A stretch of DNA of 17,135 nt, from assembly GCA_964591225.1 (NCBI GenBank), contig CAZQAO010000018.1:1-17135 (forward strand), read 5' to 3'. The notes below the pieces were generated by a model. That model worked only from the letters and a program-made list of their open reading frames with translations. It ran no database searches and had not been told where the DNA came from. The DNA comes from MGBC108787 sp964591225. GTDB taxonomy: Bacteria; Bacillota_I; Bacilli_A; RF39; UBA660. Below, one piece after another: positions 13,396-17,135 of the stretch (its first letter is position 1; each line of letters begins with the position of its first letter). The translations under genes and the position numbers were made by a program.

Positions 13396-15144
13396 ATGAG
13401 TAAAATTCAAGTAATGAGTGAAAATTTAGCTAATAAGATAGCAGCGGGAGAAGTTGTGGAAAAAGTATCGAGTGTAGTCAAAGAACTAGTTGAAAATAGT
13501 ATTGATGCTCATGCGAACAACATTATCGTTTCTTTAACAGATGGTGGTCTTAAACAAATTGAAATATCTGATGATGGCGATGGCATGGATGCTAGTGATG
13601 CAGTTTTAGCTTTCAAAAGACACGCTACTAGTAAATTATTAAGAGATGATGATCTATTTTTTATCGATACTTTAGGGTTTAGAGGAGAAGCTTTACCTTC
13701 TATTGCCAGTGTCAGTCATGTTATTTTAAAAACTTGTAATGATACAGTCGGAACTTATATTGAAATAAAAGGTGGTAAGATCATTAAACAAATGGAAGCT
13801 GATGCTCGTAAAGGGACTTGTATTACTGTTTTTGATTTATTTTATAATACGCCCGCTAGATTAAAATATTTAAAAAGTGAAGCAGCTGAACTAGCCGGAT
13901 GTGTTTCTTTAATTGAACATATTGCTTTATCTCATGAAAAAATTGCTTTTGTCTTAAAAAATAATGATCGCGTCTTAGTAAAAACTAGTGGTAGTGGTAA
14001 TTTACATAAATGTATTCATGAAATATATGGCTTAAATGTATCTTCTAAAATGTTAGAGATTAGTGCTAGTAATGATGACTTTGATATTTATGGTTATATT
14101 TGTAAACCTGAGATTTTAAAATCTAATCGCAATCATTTAATTACTATTGTGAATGATCGAGTTATTAAAAACTATGACATTAATCGCGCTATTAATGATG
14201 CTTATTATACTTATAAACCAGATAATAAATATCCAATCGTCGTTTTAAAAATTAATACTGATCCCACTTTAATTGATGTTAATATTCATCCTTCGAAAAA
14301 AGATATTAAATTATCCAAAATTAATGATTTATATGATTTAATTTATCTTACTATTAAAGATTGTTTATATAAAAATTTATTAATTCCCGATGCTGTTAAA
14401 ACTCCTGAGTACAATGAAATTAAAGACCATTATGTCGAACATTTTATTAAAGAAGCCGATAAAGCGGAAGATGATTATCAAAAAAGTGAACAATTTGTGA
14501 TGGATTTATCTTATGAAGAAGAAAAAGAAAATCCCATTGTAGTTAATGAAGAAATGAAAAAATTAGTTTTGTATCCTATTGGGGTGGCGCATGGTACTTA
14601 TATTATTGCTCAAAATGAAGAGGGCTTGTATTTAATTGATCAACATGCTGCTCAAGAAAGAGTTAATTATGAAAGATATTTAAAAGCTTTACGGGAAAAA
14701 GAAGTAAGTACGACAGCTCTTTTATTTCCTATTCCTATTGAATTATCTTCCAGTGAATTTTTAACTTTAAAAAGTCATCTAGATATTTTAGAAAATATGG
14801 GCTTTGTCGTCGAAGAATTCGGAGTAAATACTTTTGTTTTCAAAGAACATCCTACTTGGTTAAAAACTGGTTATGAAGAGGAATCGATTCGGCAGATAGT
14901 AGATTTAATTATTAAATATGAAAAAGAATTTGATGTCGTGAAATTTAATGAACATATTGCCATTACTTTAGCTTGTAAAATGAGTATAAAAGCCAATATG
15001 CATATTAGTAATGAAGCTATTGAAGAGTTATTAAATGAATTATGTAATTGTGATAACCCCTATAATTGTCCCCATGGTCGACCTACTATTATCAAGTTTT
15101 CTATCTATGATTTAGAAAGAATGTTTAAGAGAGTAATGAATTAA
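13396..15144 (+). CDS. mutL: DNA mismatch repair protein MutL (endonuclease type)
   Basis: MutL links MutS mismatch recognition to strand removal. The 582-residue protein has the GHKL ATPase motifs: KELVENSIDA with catalytic E30 (29-38), DDGDGM (59-64) and GFRGEAL (94-100). The transducer domain includes VNIHPSKKDI. After an acidic linker (about 345-390) the C-terminal domain has the endonuclease metal motif DQHAAQERVNYE (415-426) and CPHGRPT (558-564), so strand nicking is expected, as in bacteria without MutH. It starts six bases after yqeH, with GAAAGG as RBS in the yqeH end. No mutS is present in this window, an unusual placement. Confidence 0.96.
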   Translation: MSKIQVMSENLANKIAAGEVVEKVSSVVKELVENSIDAHANNIIVSLTDGGLKQIEISDDGDGMDASDAVLAFKRHATSKLLRDDDLFFIDTLGFRGEALPSIASVSHVILKTCNDTVGTYIEIKGGKIIKQMEADARKGTCITVFDLFYNTPARLKYLKSEAAELAGCVSLIEHIALSHEKIAFVLKNNDRVLVKTSGSGNLHKCIHEIYGLNVSSKMLEISASNDDFDIYGYICKPEILKSNRNHLITIVNDRVIKNYDINRAINDAYYTYKPDNKYPIVVLKINTDPTLIDVNIHPSKKDIKLSKINDLYDLIYLTIKDCLYKNLLIPDAVKTPEYNEIKDHYVEHFIKEADKAEDDYQKSEQFVMDLSYEEEKENPIVVNEEMKKLVLYPIGVAHGTYIIAQNEEGLYLIDQHAAQERVNYERYLKALREKEVSTTALLFPIPIELSSSEFLTLKSHLDILENMGFVVEEFGVNTFVFKEHPTWLKTGYEEESIRQIVDLIIKYEKEFDVVKFNEHIAITLACKMSIKANMHISNEAIEELLNELCNCDNPYNCPHGRPTIIKFSIYDLERMFKRVMN

Positions 15145-15152
15145 TTTAAGGC

Positions 15153-15182
15153 AAAAAAGAGTGCGTAAAGTATTCTTTTTTT
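15153..15182 (+). terminator. Intrinsic terminator of yqeG-yqeH-mutL
   Basis: AAAAAAGA at 15153-15160 pairs with TCTTTTTT at 15174-15181; the stem continues inward with two G-U pairs to a 5-base loop. The T-run forms the 3' arm and also lies just before the next promoter's -10. Confidence 0.75.
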
Positions 15183-15190
15183 GGTATACT
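15182..15190 (+). promoter_or_regulatory. Extended -10 promoter of the deacetylase gene
   Basis: TATACT at 15185-15190 is preceded by TG at 15182-15183. No -35 is evident because the upstream terminator T-run occupies that position. Transcription would start near 15197, so the leader is only about 4-10 bases. Confidence 0.5.
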
Positions 15191-15200
15191 ATAGGTAGTG

Positions 15201-16394
15201 ATGTATATGAAGGAAATGACCTTAAAATGGATTCCCCTTTTTTTAGTAGTGGTAATTTCAACACTGATAATTTTTATGGAAACCACGAATAATCATGAAA
15301 TTTCTGCTCCAGAACCAGAAAATAAAATCGAACAAAAAATTAATCAAATATTAGCAGCTAATGAAGATAAAACTTTACAAATTCAAAAAGAACTTGATGA
15401 TAAATGTATTTATTTAGAGTTTGTAAAAGATAATGGCATAACTAGTTATTTTGTGGATACGAAAACAGGTGAAGAAACAGACTTCTTAGAATTTATTCGG
15501 GCGGATAAAATCGAAGAATTTAATCAAAAGATAAATGATTTAATTTATTTAAAATATCCTAAATTTATTGCTGATGTTTTAATTTTACCGGAAACCAAAA
15601 GAGTTTATCAAATTAAAGAAAATGAACTTATTATTTACTTTTCGGATGTAGTAACCGAACCAATGGTAAATGAATCTTTATTTTTAACTGTAAATTATCA
15701 TGAAATTAAAGATTTTTTAGATTTTACTTTATTATTAGATAGTGAATATCAAAACGAAGATGGATATCATTATGATACCAATAAGAAAACAGTGGCCCTT
15801 ACTTTTGATGATGGCCCAAATGGTGCTAGAACCAATACGATTGTCGATTTATTAGAACAAAATAAAGCTCATGCAACATTTTTTATGGTAGGAAATAAAA
15901 TGAGCCAAGCTGCTACCACGATTCAAAACGTCTTAGCTAAAGGTAACGAAATAGGTAGTCATTCTTATAATCATGCTAATTTAAAAAGACAAAAATTAGA
16001 AGATGTGATTGCTGGAGAAGAACAAACCAAAACAATTTATAGGAATATAACTGGTCAAGAATTAATTTACACTAGACCACCATATGGGACTATTAATAAC
16101 CAAATTAAAGATAGTTTGGATACGATATTTATTACTTGGAACTTAGATACAGAAGATTGGTTACATCGTGATAAAAATTATATTATTGATTATGTTCTAA
16201 ATAATGTTAGTGATGGCGATATTATTTTAATGCATGATTCTTATGATTCGACAGTAGAAGCGGTTAGAGAACTATTACCTAAATTGTATAGTGAAGGATA
16301 CCAAGTAGTGAGTGTATCAGAACTTGCTAAAATTACTAATCATCCTTTAGAAAAACATGCAATTTATCGTAGTCTTAAAAGAAGTTCACAATAA
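15201..16394 (+). CDS. PdaC-like membrane-anchored polysaccharide deacetylase
   Basis: The 397-residue protein has one N-terminal membrane helix (about 10-27), an outside DUF3298-like domain (about 65-180, with FVDTKTGEETDFLEF and YQIKENELIIYFSD), and a C-terminal NodB domain (about 196-375). The NodB motifs are complete: TFDDGP (201-206), GSHSYNH with metal-binding H254 and H258, RPPYG (292-296), DTEDW (316-320) and LMHD (343-346, H345). The order matches PdaC, which N-deacetylates MurNAc in peptidoglycan and gives lysozyme resistance; the exact substrate here is inferred. Start codon choice is uncertain: GTG 15198, ATG 15201, ATG 15207 and ATG 15216 are all possible; AGG at 15193-15195 favours 15201. 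It overlaps the convergent gene by 20 bases. Confidence 0.9.
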   Translation: MYMKEMTLKWIPLFLVVVISTLIIFMETTNNHEISAPEPENKIEQKINQILAANEDKTLQIQKELDDKCIYLEFVKDNGITSYFVDTKTGEETDFLEFIRADKIEEFNQKINDLIYLKYPKFIADVLILPETKRVYQIKENELIIYFSDVVTEPMVNESLFLTVNYHEIKDFLDFTLLLDSEYQNEDGYHYDTNKKTVALTFDDGPNGARTNTIVDLLEQNKAHATFFMVGNKMSQAATTIQNVLAKGNEIGSHSYNHANLKRQKLEDVIAGEEQTKTIYRNITGQELIYTRPPYGTINNQIKDSLDTIFITWNLDTEDWLHRDKNYIIDYVLNNVSDGDIILMHDSYDSTVEAVRELLPKLYSEGYQVVSVSELAKITNHPLEKHAIYRSLKRSSQ

Positions 16395-16758
16395 AATTAT
16401 CATCATCAGTACCAAAAATTGAAATCAAAAGACCAATAGTTCCCCCTAGTAAAAATAAAACAGCTGATATAAAACTAGCATTAGTGAAGATGATATCTCG
16501 AAAACTAGATGATGGATTTAACTTTTTAAGTTCTTTATAATTTAAAAAGACAAAATATAAATAGATGAAAAAAGTAACCACAAAAATAAAGGTATTAATG
16601 TGACGAAAATTTTTTTCATCTTTTTTTTGATGTTTAATTAAATATTCTTTTTCATAGTAATTGGAAATTAAAGCAAAAACAGCTAAGAAAATATAAATAA
16701 TCCATATATAATCTTCTATTTTTACTTCATTGTAATCTTCTCTTAAATCATCCGTCAT
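16375..16758 (-). CDS. Hypothetical three-helix membrane protein
   Basis: The 127-residue protein begins with an acidic head (TDDLREDYNEVKIEDY), then has three membrane helices: YIWIIYIFLAVFALISNYY (about 17-35), a second around residues 56-75 (FIFVVTFFIYLYFVF), and a third near 95-118 (SAVLFLLGGTIGLLISIFG), with a charged loop EKEYLIKHQKKDEKNFRH between the first two. It ends in an acidic GTDDDN and hydrophobic tail. I do not recognise a family with a known function. The ATG at 16758 is chosen; an upstream TTG at 16800 lies inside the tRNA terminator. No Shine-Dalgarno is visible. It follows the tRNA operon on the same strand and converges with the deacetylase gene, overlapping it by 20 bases. 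Confidence 0.65.
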   Translation of the reverse strand: MTDDLREDYNEVKIEDYIWIIYIFLAVFALISNYYEKEYLIKHQKKDEKNFRHINTFIFVVTFFIYLYFVFLNYKELKKLNPSSSFRDIIFTNASFISAVLFLLGGTIGLLISIFGTDDDNFIVNFF

Positions 16759-16786
16759 ATTAATTTTTATGTTTTTAGTGCCATAT

Positions 16787-16810
16787 AAAAAACTTACCAA
16801 AGGTAAGTTT
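16787..16810 (-). terminator. Intrinsic terminator of the tRNA operon
   Basis: On the minus strand AAACTTACC (16802-16810) pairs with GGTAAGTTT (16790-16798), a perfect 9-bp stem with a 3-base loop, running into six T (16787-16792). It lies 13 bases past the CCA of tRNA-Glu. Confidence 0.85.
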
Positions 16811-16822
16811 CTGTATTATTGT

Positions 16823-16899
16823 TGGTGACCAGTACGGGATTCGGACCCGTGAATGCTGCCGTGAAAGGGCAGTGTGTTAAGCCGCTTCACCAACTGGCC
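16823..16899 (-). tRNA. tRNA-Glu (TTC)
   Basis: The minus strand folds as a 77-base tRNA with CCA encoded (16823-16825). The acceptor stem GGCCAGT pairs with ACTGGTC (one G-U), the discriminator is A, and the anticodon stem CTGCC/GGCAG encloses the loop CTTTCAC with anticodon TTC. The T-arm CACGGGTCCGAATCCCGT is intact. It closely resembles Bacillus tRNA-Glu. It is the second of two tRNAs, nine bases after tRNA-Ile. Confidence 0.96.
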
Positions 16900-16908
16900 A
16901 AAACAAAA

Positions 16909-16985
<77 letters not shown>

Positions 16986-17007
16986 ATTTTGTCTTAATGA
17001 CTATTAC

Positions 17008-17036
17008 ATTTTATCTTATTTTTCTTTGTATTGCAA
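17008..17036 (-). promoter_or_regulatory. Promoter of the tRNA-Ile/tRNA-Glu operon
   Basis: On the minus strand TTGCAA (17031-17036) and TAAAAT (17008-17013) are separated by 17 bases. The -10 lies 22 bases before the first base of tRNA-Ile. Confidence 0.7.
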
Positions 17037-17042
17037 GTATTT

Positions 17043-17072
17043 TTGACAAATTTATGAAGCACCCATTATAAT
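17043..17072 (+). promoter_or_regulatory. Near-consensus forward promoter at the right edge
   Basis: TTGACA at 17043-17048 and TATAAT at 17067-17072 are both perfect, with an 18-base spacer. It diverges from the tRNA promoter. The transcript would start near 17079 and its gene lies beyond the window. Confidence 0.8.
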
Positions 17073-17135
17073 TTTAATAGTTCGTTATAAGAATATGTTT
17101 TTGTTACTTCAAAATGCTAATTTTAGCAAAAAAAA

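Noticed and set aside
16759..16800. Upstream TTG start for the minus-strand membrane protein
   Set aside because: It would begin inside the tRNA terminator hairpin.
17115..17135. Terminator at the right edge
   Set aside because: The hairpin is followed by A, not T, on the plus strand, and on the minus strand the T-run comes before the hairpin.

Overview
The window is AT-rich (roughly 30% G+C or less by eye) and almost fully coding. It uses the standard bacterial code: TGA ends at least one gene (the VanZ-like gene at 5392-5394) and tryptophan is TGG. Gene content and order point to an uncultured low-G+C Bacillota, on the Bacilli/Erysipelotrichia-like side and probably gut-associated. Supporting marks are rpsU-yqeY, the yqfC-yqfD...ybeY-dgkA-era-yqzL-recO-glyS neighbourhood, yqeG-yqeH, sepF-divIVA, a T-box leader, and an unsplit sigK with a pro-sequence. 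The lineage carries sporulation genes (yqfC, yqfD, sigK). Species cannot be named from the sequence.

Layout. (1) 1-1972: a short-leader promoter, two membrane-anchored proteins of unknown role, then frr and a terminator. (2) 1992-2718: promoter, rpsU, yqeY, terminator. (3) 2733-3358: a monocistronic hypothetical gene and its terminator. (4) 3370-8008: a tight eight-gene run, yqfC, yqfD, a VanZ-like gene, ybeY, dgkA, era, a 29-codon yqzL-like gene and recO. The phoH, pgpH and cdd genes of the Bacillus subtilis version of this cluster are absent. (5) 8015-10090: promoter, a very compact T-box leader, a LOG-family nucleotide hydrolase gene and glycyl-tRNA synthetase. (6) 10125-11073: sepF and divIVA with a terminator. 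(7) 11072-11813, minus strand: sigK. (8) 11839-15182: yqeG, yqeH, mutL, terminator. (9) 15182-16394: a PdaC-like polysaccharide deacetylase. (10) 16375-17036, minus strand: a three-helix membrane protein downstream of tRNA-Ile and tRNA-Glu. A near-consensus promoter at 17043-17072 fires out of the window to the right.

How the genes relate. Most of the window serves ribosome making and translation: frr, rpsU, ybeY, era, yqeH, glyS and two tRNAs. A second group serves the envelope and division: dgkA, the VanZ-like protein, the deacetylase, sepF and divIVA. The third group is sporulation: yqfC/yqfD and sigK, both preceded by boxes that resemble SigE promoters more than SigA promoters.

The least ordinary item is the glycine T-box. 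Its Stem I appears reduced to a kink-turn plus one hairpin whose terminal loop holds the probable specifier. No normal competing terminator is visible; the only terminator-like helix encloses the antiterminator. Other points of interest are a cysteine-less thioredoxin-like protein, a stripped PdaC-type N-terminal domain as a stand-alone membrane protein, and a hairpin directly before the tiny yqzL-like gene. I see no CRISPR array, transposon, phage gene or clear horizontally acquired island.
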